NCBI GenBank assembly: GCA_947650365.1
Contig: CANTAL010000021.1
Coordinates: 434,001-498,000, forward strand
From: Chamaelirium japonicum
Taxonomy: Eukaryota > Streptophyta > Magnoliopsida > Liliales > Melanthiaceae
Direction: 5' to 3'
DNA length: 64,000 nt
Both the position numbers and the translations under genes were made by a program. Positions 44,332 to 54,563 of the stretch are shown here, piece by piece. Each line of letters opens with the position of its first letter. Positions within the stretch are counted from its first letter, which is position 1. The notes under the pieces are model-generated. The model had not been told where the DNA came from and ran no database searches. It saw only the letters and a program-made list of their open reading frames with translations.

Positions 44332-45796
44332 ATGAAAAATATTTCACAAAATAATTTAAAGTACTCAGAGTAAAGATGTCTAAGGCACAGAGATTGCAAT
44401 TTTTATCAGCCCGATTTCTAACTTTTCAGGTATGCAGGTCGAGTTCTCGTGATTAATCCCCAGTTAGAAAATATAAAAACTTTCATTCTTGTGTGCACAG
44501 TGATGTATGGACTTACACAGAAGGGGTTCAATTCGCCAAAGTGGTGCTAACACAAGTAACTTCCTAGCATTGGTCAATGACCTTAGGCACTGATTCAAAA
44601 CTAAGCAGCCTGTCTAGGGTAATGAGAGGTGTGGACTTTCACTTTAATGCCTCATGGGTTTTATCTGTGATGCTCCAGCTTACTCATATTTTTACATCGG
44701 CGGCTTTCACCCTGATTGTTTTCGAAGGTTCACACAATCTAATACTTACTCAACTTCATGAGCCACATATCTCCACTATTCTTTTTTTTTTTTTTTTTGT
44801 GAGGATAAAACTTTGTTGCCTTTTTACTCTTGTGATGATTTTCCCATGAGCACTAGTCGACAGCTCCCACACCAGTTGGCGTAAGGTGTCAGGCATCAAG
44901 ATTCCCCTACGGACCTATGCTCGAGTTTTTCATCACAAGCCCGCAAATAACCTTCACAATAGGTAGCCCTTTTTCGATGCACCTAGTCTAATCCACTGGT
45001 TCCTCCTTGTAATGATACCCGATATATATTTTTTTCTTCTCAGCGAACCAAGTGAACAAGGAAGTCATAGTTCATCAGACCTCTCGGTTATTATTAGGTC
45101 AACAACCACTAATTTGATTCTACACCCTAACTTTGTGAGTCCAAGTGTAGTGAAAGTTCAAGATAAATATTTTCACACTCTCTAACGGGGTATTAATAAA
45201 GAGAACTCGGTTAGACATTACCTTTGATGTTATTCATCAGGCTTTAGAATGATTTAATACCATGTGCCTCATAATCCTACTTAAGTACATAAAAATTATA
45301 GTGCGAAACTTCTGAAAATATTTTTTATTTTTTATTTTTATTATTATTATTTTTTTGAAATAGATAAAACAAGAAGATCAAAAGGATACGAAAAACGCTA
45401 ATTTATGAAAAAGAAAATGAAAACATGCAAATGCAAATTCCTATAGATTTCTATACGAACGCTGTAGTTTTGGTAGGGGACTACAGACTGGACACACATA
45501 CGCTAAGACGTATGTGCCGAGCTGTCCCACTACAGCGTAAGTTGATGCAATAATTTTTTTTTTTTTTTTTTATAAAACTAAAACTGGTAAATTTTGTAAA
45601 AATTAGATGTAAACAGGATTTTGTGAAAATACATCACACCCCCAAACTTAAAATAAGCATTGTCCTCAATGATGCATGAGTATGAGAAATAAGGGATGGA
45701 TATAAATGATAAATGATAAGTGTATACAAGACTTGCTAAAATATAAAGAAAACAGAGATATATACATATGAACAAAAGCTCTAGCAGGTATAAAGA
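44107..45796. other. 3' noncoding part of internal region 1
   Basis: About 1.7 kb between the gag-pro stop and the LTR, where a complete Athila element would hold pol and an env-like gene. Only noncoding sequence is seen, with long T runs (44301-44327, 44782-44797, 45551-45570) that differ in length between the two copies. An 80-bp foldback lies at 45459-45538. A good acceptor-like sequence (TTTATATTTTAG on the minus strand) ends near 45736. Confidence 0.6.
45459..45538. repeat. foldback downstream of gag-pro, copy 1
   Basis: Outer arms ACGCTGTAG/CTACAGCGT and an inner stem CACATACG/CGTATGTG around a CTAAGA loop, followed by a T run. The inner stem and the CGTATGTGCCGAG edge recur in the leader foldback at 49143-49225. 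Confidence 0.6.
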
Positions 45797-48316
45797 TTAA
45801 TCAGGTAAGGGCTTCAGTTCAAAATCAGGGGGCTGAGCACTCGATGAAATATGCATATATGTTTTGACGTCTTTGATGGACCTGTCAACATTGAACTTTG
45901 CGCAATGAACCAAACACGTCTCTAGGGGATCATGATAACATGATTCCTCAAAGGTATTTTCAACCAAACTATTGATCATATTGACTTCCTTGGAATCATC
46001 CATGTTATGTTCTTGGTTGCTAGTATTGAAGACATTCAATTGCAATTGCATATTACCGAACGAAAGTGTCATAACTCCATTTCGACAGTGAATAACTGCA
46101 TCAGCTGTTGCAAGAAATGGTCGGCCTAAAATCACTGGGATTTGAGTACTTGGATTTATGACAGGTTCAGTATCGAGAATGACAAAGTCAGCAGGGAAGT
46201 AAAATTCATTGACCTTGATGATGACATCCTCGATAATTCCTTTTGGGACCTTAATAGATCGATCGGCGAGACTCAAAGTGATGTTTGTGGGTTTTAATTC
46301 CCCCAGTCCTAGTTGTTTGTACACTGAATACGGTAAAAGATTCACACTTGCGCCCAAGTCTAAAAGACACTTGTCAATGACTATGTCTCCTATACGAATG
46401 GGAATTATTGGAGAGCTAGGATCATTATACTTGGGAGCAATTTTTTGTTGGATGAGACCAGTGGCTTGGGCGGCCATGGCAGCTTGATGAGAAATAGAGG
46501 TTTTCCTCTTGACAGTAGTAAGGTCTTTCAGAAACTTAGAATAGGATGGAATCTGTTTGATGGCCTCTAAGAAAGGGATATTGATCTGGACATTTTGAAA
46601 GACTTCTAAGATTCCATCAAAATGAGAATTTTTCCTAGTTGACTGCAATCGCTGGGGAAAGGGAGCCTTAGGCACATATGATTTCTCTTTTGTAGGAACA
46701 TCTAAAACATGGCTCTTGTGCTTATGTGGGTCCTCCTGACTGGTTTGAGTATCACTGGGTGGTTCAATATTATTGTTCACTTGTTTGCCAGACCGCAAGG
46801 TATGGATAGCATGAACATCACTTTGGGTGGAGCCAGAGCTAGTGCCAACTTCAAATTGGTCTTTGGGTCCATGTTGAGAAGTAGACTGCCCTTTAGGGTT
46901 AGGAATTGGCTGGCTCGGAAATTGACCTTTCTCTCGCCCTCCTACTGCAGCTGCTATCTGACCTAATTGCACCTCTATTTTTGCTATAGCCTGAGTGTTG
47001 CTATGAATTAGCTGGGCATGGTTCTGGTTGGTCTGGTTTTGAGATTGCATAAATTGGTGAAACATATCCTCCAAAGAAGGTTTTCGTTGATTGGGAGGTA
47101 CATAGGGAGAAGCAGTACGCTGGGATCCTTGATTGAATGACTGATTCGAAGGGAATGACTGATTATTGGAAGAGTAGGTACTAGGACCTTGAAAAGATAC
47201 ACCACCATTTCCTTGTGGTTGCTTCCAGGCAAAATTTGGATGATTTCGCCAACCTGGATTGTACGTGCCACTATATGGATTGTTGTTCGGGTTGGATGTA
47301 TGAAATGAATTTAGAGCATTTGCTTGCTGTGCCTTAGCGATGGGGAGACCGGGGCAGTTTTCCACCAGATGATCGGTGCTATCGCAGAGAATACAGATAG
47401 GGGATTCAATAAATTTGGAAGGCACATGAGCTGATGATTTGCTTCCTTTTGATATTTCTAGGGCTTCCAGTCGACGCGTTAGGGCGTTAAACTTAGCATC
47501 ATGCTCAAAATTTGAATCGACTTTATGTATGCCAGACTTGTTGGTGGGGAGTTTTCTAGTCTCGGTGATAACCGGTTCCCATTCGAGAGTGTTTTCGGCA
47601 ATTTCCTCGAGGTACTCCCAAGCATCCTCCGCTGTTTTTTCAGTGAACCCTCCATTACAGAGAGAATCGATCATGGTCTTGGTTTGGTAGTCTAGACCTT
47701 CATAGATTATTTGGATGAGACGGATTTTTTCAAAACCATGGTGAGGGCATTCTAGGAGAAGGTCCTTAAATCTCTCAAAATACGTATACAACGTCTCACC
47801 TGCTAATTGATGAAATGCATTAAGGTTCTGACGTACGGTCATAGTTTTTTGTTTTGAATAAAATTTTCGATAGAATGCCTCAGCTAGATCAACCCATTTA
47901 TTGAATGTGCCGGGTTGGATGGACTGCAGCCATGCCTTGGCCTTTTCTTTCAGTGAGAATGGAAACAACCTAAGTTTAAGGGATTCTTCGGTCATTTGGT
48001 TGTATTTCATCGTCCCACAAATATCCTCAAATTCTCGGATATGTTGATATGGGTTTTCACTCGGTATACCCCGAAAAACTGGTAGCATTTGTATCATTCC
48101 TGATTTGATTTCAAAATTACCCGTGATGGCGGGAATCGAGATACATGAGGGTTGGGTGGTTCGAGTGGGGTACATGTAATCCTTAAGGGTCATTGCACGT
48201 GGTGGATTTTCCTCTCCCATTGTGTCTAGAATTGAGATGTTACTGACAATGGTACTGGGGATTGCTAATGGTTCAGTACGTATTAAACGGTTGTTGACAC
48301 GACTCCAGTTAAGCAT
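45797..48316 (-). CDS. gag-protease of Athila-like element, intact copy (839 aa)
   Basis: Makes the virus-like particle shell and its aspartic protease; no replication enzymes are encoded. ATG 48316-48314 opens an 840-codon frame; a second in-frame ATG (MGEENPPRA) lies 32 codons later. Residues about 60-220 carry the retrotransposon gag domain (CGTMKYNQMTEESLKLRLFP, FYRKFYSKQKT). A CX2CX4HX4C knuckle, CILCDSTDHLVENC, lies near residue 310. A Gln/Asn/Ser-rich linker (340-480) follows. The protease has DLGASVNLLP near 640 and VILGRPFLATADAV near 720. DLGA in place of DTGA is common in the Athila lineage. It ends at FELKPLPD, where full Athila polyproteins continue into reverse transcriptase, so pol is cleanly missing. 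Full-length and free of stops, hence potentially functional. Confidence 0.92.
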   Translation of the reverse strand: MLNWSRVNNRLIRTEPLAIPSTIVSNISILDTMGEENPPRAMTLKDYMYPTRTTQPSCISIPAITGNFEIKSGMIQMLPVFRGIPSENPYQHIREFEDICGTMKYNQMTEESLKLRLFPFSLKEKAKAWLQSIQPGTFNKWVDLAEAFYRKFYSKQKTMTVRQNLNAFHQLAGETLYTYFERFKDLLLECPHHGFEKIRLIQIIYEGLDYQTKTMIDSLCNGGFTEKTAEDAWEYLEEIAENTLEWEPVITETRKLPTNKSGIHKVDSNFEHDAKFNALTRRLEALEISKGSKSSAHVPSKFIESPICILCDSTDHLVENCPGLPIAKAQQANALNSFHTSNPNNNPYSGTYNPGWRNHPNFAWKQPQGNGGVSFQGPSTYSSNNQSFPSNQSFNQGSQRTASPYVPPNQRKPSLEDMFHQFMQSQNQTNQNHAQLIHSNTQAIAKIEVQLGQIAAAVGGREKGQFPSQPIPNPKGQSTSQHGPKDQFEVGTSSGSTQSDVHAIHTLRSGKQVNNNIEPPSDTQTSQEDPHKHKSHVLDVPTKEKSYVPKAPFPQRLQSTRKNSHFDGILEVFQNVQINIPFLEAIKQIPSYSKFLKDLTTVKRKTSISHQAAMAAQATGLIQQKIAPKYNDPSSPIIPIRIGDIVIDKCLLDLGASVNLLPYSVYKQLGLGELKPTNITLSLADRSIKVPKGIIEDVIIKVNEFYFPADFVILDTEPVINPSTQIPVILGRPFLATADAVIHCRNGVMTLSFGNMQLQLNVFNTSNQEHNMDDSKEVNMINSLVENTFEESCYHDPLETCLVHCAKFNVDRSIKDVKTYMHISSSAQPPDFELKPLPD

Positions 48317-49400
48317 GCACTATATAAAAATCTCAAATTGAAAAATAACACAGCAAGTCTATTTGAATTAACTATTTTATATGAGAAGGGATGAATAATT
48401 TTATATTGCCTAACTTAATTAACTAGACCAGCTCCTATTCTCTCTTCGAGATCGGGCTTTAGAAGTCCAAAGGAATATTCCTCAAAAATAACGACAACCG
48501 GATCAGCTCCAGGAAGGAGGTGGAGCACTAGGCTCACTTAAATACCAAGCTTCCTTAAGCAGCTTTGTGGCCAGTTTGTCAAACCGATCGTTGGCGTCGT
48601 CAATAATGTGGAATAAACTTTGAAAGACCTTAGCCTTTTCTAGATTGAGCTTGGGCTTACCACTTAAAAGGGTCAAGTAATTAGTAACCAGGTAGGTCCC
48701 GAGGTGTGTGGATTTCCACAATACCCGTAACAGGTTTTTAGGCTGTCATAAAACTTACCTAGACATTACTAACCACAAGACTATTCAGTGGGGTGGCCTT
48801 TCGCCGCTTCCTTTCCAAGAGCCTATTGAGCTCGAGAAACCCTATGGCCAACGTCTAATGACTTTTAATATTAATTAGGCTTAGGTTGAATGCAAGGTGG
48901 TGATTTTTGGGCTACGGATAGGTGATGAAATCCCAACCGTATCTTATGGGGGTGATTGCCCTTAAGATTATTTTATGCAAATGATCCTAAACTAATGCAC
49001 AGTACATCACATAAGAAATAAAAAATTGCAGAAAGTAAATAAATTTAGCGTAGCACCTGATAAAGGACGGGTGGTCAGCTCCCGTTCTTTTCAAGCTATT
49101 CGATGCATGCCCTGTAACACCCTAGAAAATTGTTACTATCAATGCAAAAGTTGAGTGTACACCCCACGCTTAAGCACACATACAACTTTAAGAGTCGTAT
49201 GTGCCGAGTCGGCGACAACTTTGCAAGGTTGAATGCAATTTTTTTTTTTTTTTTTTTTTCTTGACTAAGATTAAAGTTTGCACATTAATCAATTTAAACT
49301 AATTACTATGATTATGAAATAAGAGAAGTTTTGTAGAAAGCGTACCTAACCTTCGTTGTTTTATTTAGCCTTACTTGTGAATCCTCTCCACGGCCTTTAC
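48317..49400. other. leader between primer site and gag, internal region 1
   Basis: About 1.1 kb, noncoding for the most part. A 71-codon open stretch on the minus strand (48718-48503, ending EPSAPPPSWS) has no ATG; the two copies differ there by about three bases, at least two of them changing amino acids. A strong donor-like sequence TCTAG|GTAAGTTTT lies at 48759/48758. A T run (49238-49259) and the leader foldback (49143-49225) lie near the primer site. Confidence 0.5.
49143..49225. repeat. foldback in the leader, copy 1
   Basis: Arms TGCAAAAGTTG/CAACTTTGCA with an inner stem CACATAC.../...CGTATGTG, followed by a poly-T run. It shares its core with the foldback on the other side of the gag-pro ORF. 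Confidence 0.55.
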
Positions 49401-49416
49401 GTAGGCAACGACGCCA
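49401..49416 (-). other. primer-binding site of internal region 1 (mutated)
   Basis: On the minus strand TGGCGTCGTTGCCTAC. The first bases match the complement of plant tRNA-Asp (TGGCGCCGTTGCC) except for one C-to-T change. Copy 2 at 58163-58178 keeps the intact form. Confidence 0.75.
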
Positions 49417-49418
49417 TT

Positions 49419-52400
49419 TGATAACTACTTCTTTGTTTATCGTTGGAGTGAAGTAATTTTCAAAAATTTTCAATACCTGCATATATAACTCAGAGAACTT
49501 TAACAGTAAAGGGCAAGTAAGGATCGAACCATACGTAATTAGATGTCTAGAGAAAAGAGATCACAAGTGAAACTATTTTGGTGATGCTTTGTTTTAAGAA
49601 GCAAAACGAAAACTAGAGATTTAAATAAAAGGATTATCAGAAGACAAATCCGCCCAGGAGAGGGGTTTGTTAGCCATGGTATTGAGTAAAGTTCTCTTGC
49701 AATGTTACTCTTTTCTGTCCACATTTGAGAGCGGAAGTTTTACCGACTCAAGTGGAAGATATCGAGTGAAAGCCCCCTTTATATAATTTTATTATATAAT
49801 ATTCTCACAATATTACGAATAGAATTCTTCTTATAGTGAAGAAGTAAAACTAATTCAATTGCGAAAATTCATATAATAAAAATTAGATAAAAATAATGAT
49901 AAAAATCTTAGCTATCTTAGTTAATGATTTAATATTTGAGTGTTGAAGTATCACCCGAATCCCAATTGAATGGAAACATGGGTGAGCTTCATTCTCACTT
50001 AAGAATTCAATTAAGAAAGATGCATAGACGTTAAGCACGATCAAGAGTAAAGTGCAAGATGAGAACTAACTATTTACCATGGCATTGAACCCCTCTCCCT
50101 GGCGGGAGGGAGTTTAGCCGGCCATGGTTTGAATGCTAATAGCAAAATGAATAAAGCTAAACATTGCAGAAAGAGAAAAGTACGTGCAAGAAAATATAGA
50201 TAAAGGACGATTTTATTGAATCGAAGAAAAAAATGTTACATCCACTACTTTGAAAATTTTCTTCAGAAATTACAGCACTTCTATGCTCTTACTTCGCACC
50301 CACTCTAAGAAATAACTGATGATAGCTCTCTCCAAAAACTCGTATGGTGATGATGATCTCCCCTCCTTCATTCCCATGTCCCCCTACTTATAGGGTCTTC
50401 AAGCTTGCACCCCAAGGCATAGGATTTGGTAAAATTGTCTTTCATTGGTATGAAGTAAAGAGAAAAAAAAAATTAAAAGGGGAAAGAATTGAGGGAGAAG
50501 GAGAGAGGGTCGGTTTAGAGAGAGAGAAGAGAGAGGATTGTGCATGGCTTTGATGGATCACGGAAGAGAGGGAAAGCAGTGAACGGTTGTGATTAATTTG
50601 GACCGAAAGAATGGAAAGAGAATTCGGAAAAAAGAGTAGGAGGATCGGTTGGATGTGATCGGGTAGTGAATGGGTATTCGGTTTTAGAAAGAGAAGAGCT
50701 GGGCGCAGGTTGTAGGAAGGTGACGTGCATGGACAAGTTCGCGAGGGGATTCTCGGAGTAGGATCGGGTATGCGTGGCTGAGGTTTGTGGATGGCTACGA
50801 TCCGGCCTCATCCGGATTAGGAAGGAAGGGGAACGGTTGTGATTGGGTTTACTTAAAAGAGAGAAATAAAAAGAGATTTAGAGAGAGAAAGATATAAAAA
50901 GAGAGAGAATTAAGGAGAGAGATGATTGTGGAGAAAATAAAGGAATGAGATTACTGGGTTCGGTTATGATGAGATTGGAAAGAGAGTAGAGATAGAATCG
51001 GATGGATCTCACGCACAGGTTCGACACGAGAGAGAGAGGATCTTAAATAGGGAATAAATCATAAAGATAGGAAGAGAGGGACGGGTACAGCTGGGTTTGA
51101 GAGAGGAGGATCTCAGTTGGGATCTAGAGAGATAAAGAAGAGAGAGAAAGGAGATCTGGGCTGTTATGAAAGGAAAGAGATAGAGAGAATTAAGGAGAGA
51201 GAAAGAAACGGTTTTAGAGAGAGAATAGGAGAGGAAACGTGCGGCTCGGGCTACATGGGTTTTAGAGAGAGAATCCGAAAGAAAGAGAGGGTTTCGGCTG
51301 GGTCTCGGTCGGGTAAGAGAGAGGGGAGGATAAGGAAAGAGAAAAAAAACAAAGAAAGCTAGAGAGAGAAAAGCTTGGGCGGTTGGGATAGATAAGGAAT
51401 GAGAGAGAAAGGAGATCGCAGGTGAGAGACGGGAATGCTGATCGGGTCGAGCTGATCCTAGGGACGGCTGTGATCAAGTGGTCCGTAAGATAGAGAAGTC
51501 TGGAACGCTGCATGCATGGGGTTGTTGTGCACAGCTTGGTTGATTCAATGTATCTATTGATGGCTTGCAAAGGACGGCTGTGATTAGTTTAGAGAAGAGA
51601 GAAACGGGGAGTGGGCTCATGCATGGGTACGTAACGCATCAGACGGCTGTGATATTGTTAGAGAGAGAGGGTTGGCTGGGTAGAATGCAGGGATAAGTTG
51701 GACGGCTGCATGCATGGGTATTATGGATCGGACGGCGGTGATTGATGAGTTGGTTAGCAACGGATGGCTGCGATTATGGGACTGTGGACGGCTGTGATCT
51801 CATGAATGAGGAGCGGCTGATCATCTTAGGATGGCTGCGATGCAATCAGACGGTTATGGTGGTCGGTTGACAGAATCCCGGAGAGAGAGCAGAGAGAAGA
51901 TTAGAGAGAGAAAACGGGTTCTATTAGTCCAAAAGATACGAGCCGGGTTTTGTTGGGTGGATAAGGAAAGCACTGGAGTTTTTGTTAGGCTCCAAACCGT
52001 ACAGCATTAGTTGGTTTTGAATTAAGAATAAAAAATTTAAAGAAAGAAATTGAAGAGAGATACAAGGTGGTAGCTTGTATGGGTTTGGACGGCTACGATC
52101 GGACGGTGGATTTGTGGCTCCAGATGGAATGAATGTGCATGGGTAATGCATTTTCTGTGTACTACCGGGAGTCCAACTGAGTTGGTAATGATGGGTCGAT
52201 GGCTAAGATCGGGTATGTTAGTATGTTCATGTTGGGTCGGAAAGTGAGCCGTATCCGCTGCTAGATGGCCAAGATGGGAAGAAGAGAAGGAAAATAAAAG
52301 AGAAGGGAAGAGAGAGAAAGAAGGAGCTGGAGAAGGAAGAAAGGGTGGCTAATTGGGGTGCACCACTTATCATGGTTTGAAGCCAGCTCATTATGCCTGA

Positions 52401-52860
52401 GTCTTGTTCTTTTAGTGCTTGAGTTCAGAGCTACGTGCGTGCCGATTTTTGCCAAAATATCCTTCGCGAGCTCTGATATTGCGATTTCATTTGTTTGTCA
52501 TTTGCGTGCACTATAGATCTGCTCCCAAGGTATTGTGATAACATCTACTATTTAGTCACACTCCATTGTAGCTACGCGTGTTGAGGACGAGTCCTAGGCA
52601 CTGCGAAAAAGACATAAAATGATATCCATCAGTTCCTTATAGTAAAAAAAACAGTAAAATGATTCTCAAGCTTTATAATTTTCATGTAGGTAATGCATAA
52701 ATGCAAATCAATATACCTATGTGTTCGTACGAAATTATTCTATGCAATGATGAAAATAAAATTTATGCACTTTACGTGTAATATTAATGTTTTATGTAAG
52801 AGAATGATAAGATATGCATGAAAAAGGAAGGGATAATTCGCACCATATTGACACTTAACA
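49419..52860 (-). repeat. LTR 2 (central) of the Athila-like array (3442 bp)
   Basis: Serves as 3' LTR of the right-hand unit and 5' LTR of the left-hand unit. Same ends and length as LTR 1. Only scattered single-base differences are visible by eye, such as GATGTCTAGAG near 49543 against GATGCC in the other two. Confidence 0.9.
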
Positions 52861-54563
52861 CACCCCCAAACTTGAATCTTTCTCGTCCTCGAGAAAGCTA
52901 GCAAACAAAATAAACTAAGAAAATAATAGAAGAGCAAAAATAACTTAACTCACTTTCGCAGGAATTGCGATTGCACTTAGCACGTGCAACAAGCCGTTAA
53001 ACCCCTAGGTTACCCCAGTGAACGAGTTTTGTCTCGTGAGGGTTTGCAGTGAATATACCCACAAATTTTTTTTTTTTTTTTTTTTTTTTTAAATATGAAA
53101 AATATTTCACAAAATAATTTAAAGTACTCAGAGTAAAGATGTCTAAGGCACAGAGATTGCAATTTTTATCAGCCCGATTTCTAACTTTTCAGGTATGCAG
53201 GTCGAGTTCTCGTGATTAATCCCCAGTTAGAAAATATAAAAACTTTCATTCTTGTGTGCACAGTGATGTATGGACTTACACAGAAGGGGTTCAATTCGCC
53301 AAAGTGGTGCTAACACAAGTAACTTCCTAGCATTGGTCAATGACCTTAGGCACTGATTCAAAACTAAGCAGCCTGTCTAGGGTAATGAGAGGTGTGGACT
53401 TTCACTTTAATGCCTCATGGGTTTTATCTGTGATGCTCCAGCTTACTCATATTTTTACATCGGCGGCTTTCACCCTGATTGTTTTCGAAGGTTCACACAA
53501 TCTAATACTTACTCAACTTCATGAGCCACATATCTCCACTATTCTTTTTTTTTTTTTTTTTTTTTTTTTGTGAGGATAAAGCTTTGTTGCCTTTTTACTC
53601 TTGTGATGATTTTCCCATGAGCACTAGTCGACAGCTCCCACACCAGTTGGCGTAAGGTGTCAGGCATCAAGATTCCCCTACGGACCTATGCTCGAGTTTT
53701 TCATCACAAGCCCGCAAATAACCTTCACAATAGGTAGCCCTTTTCCGATGCACCTAGTCTAATCCACTGGTTCCTCCTTGTAATGATACCCGATATATAT
53801 TTTTTTCTTCTCAGCGAACCAAGTGAACAAGGAAGTCATAGTTCATCAGACCTCTCGGTTATTATTAGGTCAACAACCACTAATTTGATTCTACACCCTA
53901 ACTGTGTGAGTCCAAGTGTAGTGAAAGTTCAAGATAAATATTTTCACACTCTCTAACGGGGTATTAATAAAGAGAACTCGGTTAGACATTACCTTTGATG
54001 TTATTCATCAGGCTTTAGAATGATTTAATACCATGTGCCTCATAATCCTACTTAAGTACATAAAAATTATAGTGCGAAACTTCTGAAAATATTTTTTATT
54101 TTTTATTTTTATTATTATTAATTTTTTGAAATAGATAAAACAAGAAGATCAAAAGGATACGAAAAACGCTAATTTATGAAAAAGAAAATGAAAACATGCA
54201 AATGCAAATTCCTATAGATTTCTATACGAACGCTGTAGTTTTGGTAGGGGACTACAGACTGGACACACATACGCTGAGACGTATGTGCCGAGCTGTCCCA
54301 CTACAGCGTAAGTTGATGCAATAATTTTTTTTTTTTTTATAAAACTAAAACTGGTAAATTTTGTAAAAATTAGATGTAAACAGGATTTTGTGAAAATACA
54401 TCACACCCCCAAACTTAAAATAAGCATTGTCCTCAATGATGCATGAGTATGAGAAATAAGGGATGGATATAAATGATAAATGATAAGTGCATACAAGACT
54501 TGCTAAAATATAAAGAAAACAGAGATATATACATTTGAACAAAAGCTCTAGCAGGTATAAAGA
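52861..54563. other. polypurine tract and 3' noncoding part of internal region 2
   Basis: Counterpart of 44096-45796, with the tract at 52861-52871, T runs at 53067-53091 and 53545-53569, and the foldback at 54230-54309. The foldback loop reads CTGAGA instead of CTAAGA, while both stems are kept. No gene is seen. Confidence 0.6.

Noticed and set aside
45459-45538. Hammerhead ribozyme (retrozyme) in the foldbacks
   Set aside because: The conserved CTGANGA and GAAA core boxes are not seen.
44107-45796. env-like gene or pol remnant after gag-pro
   Set aside because: No open frame or motif of RT, RNase H, integrase or a membrane protein is visible on either strand.
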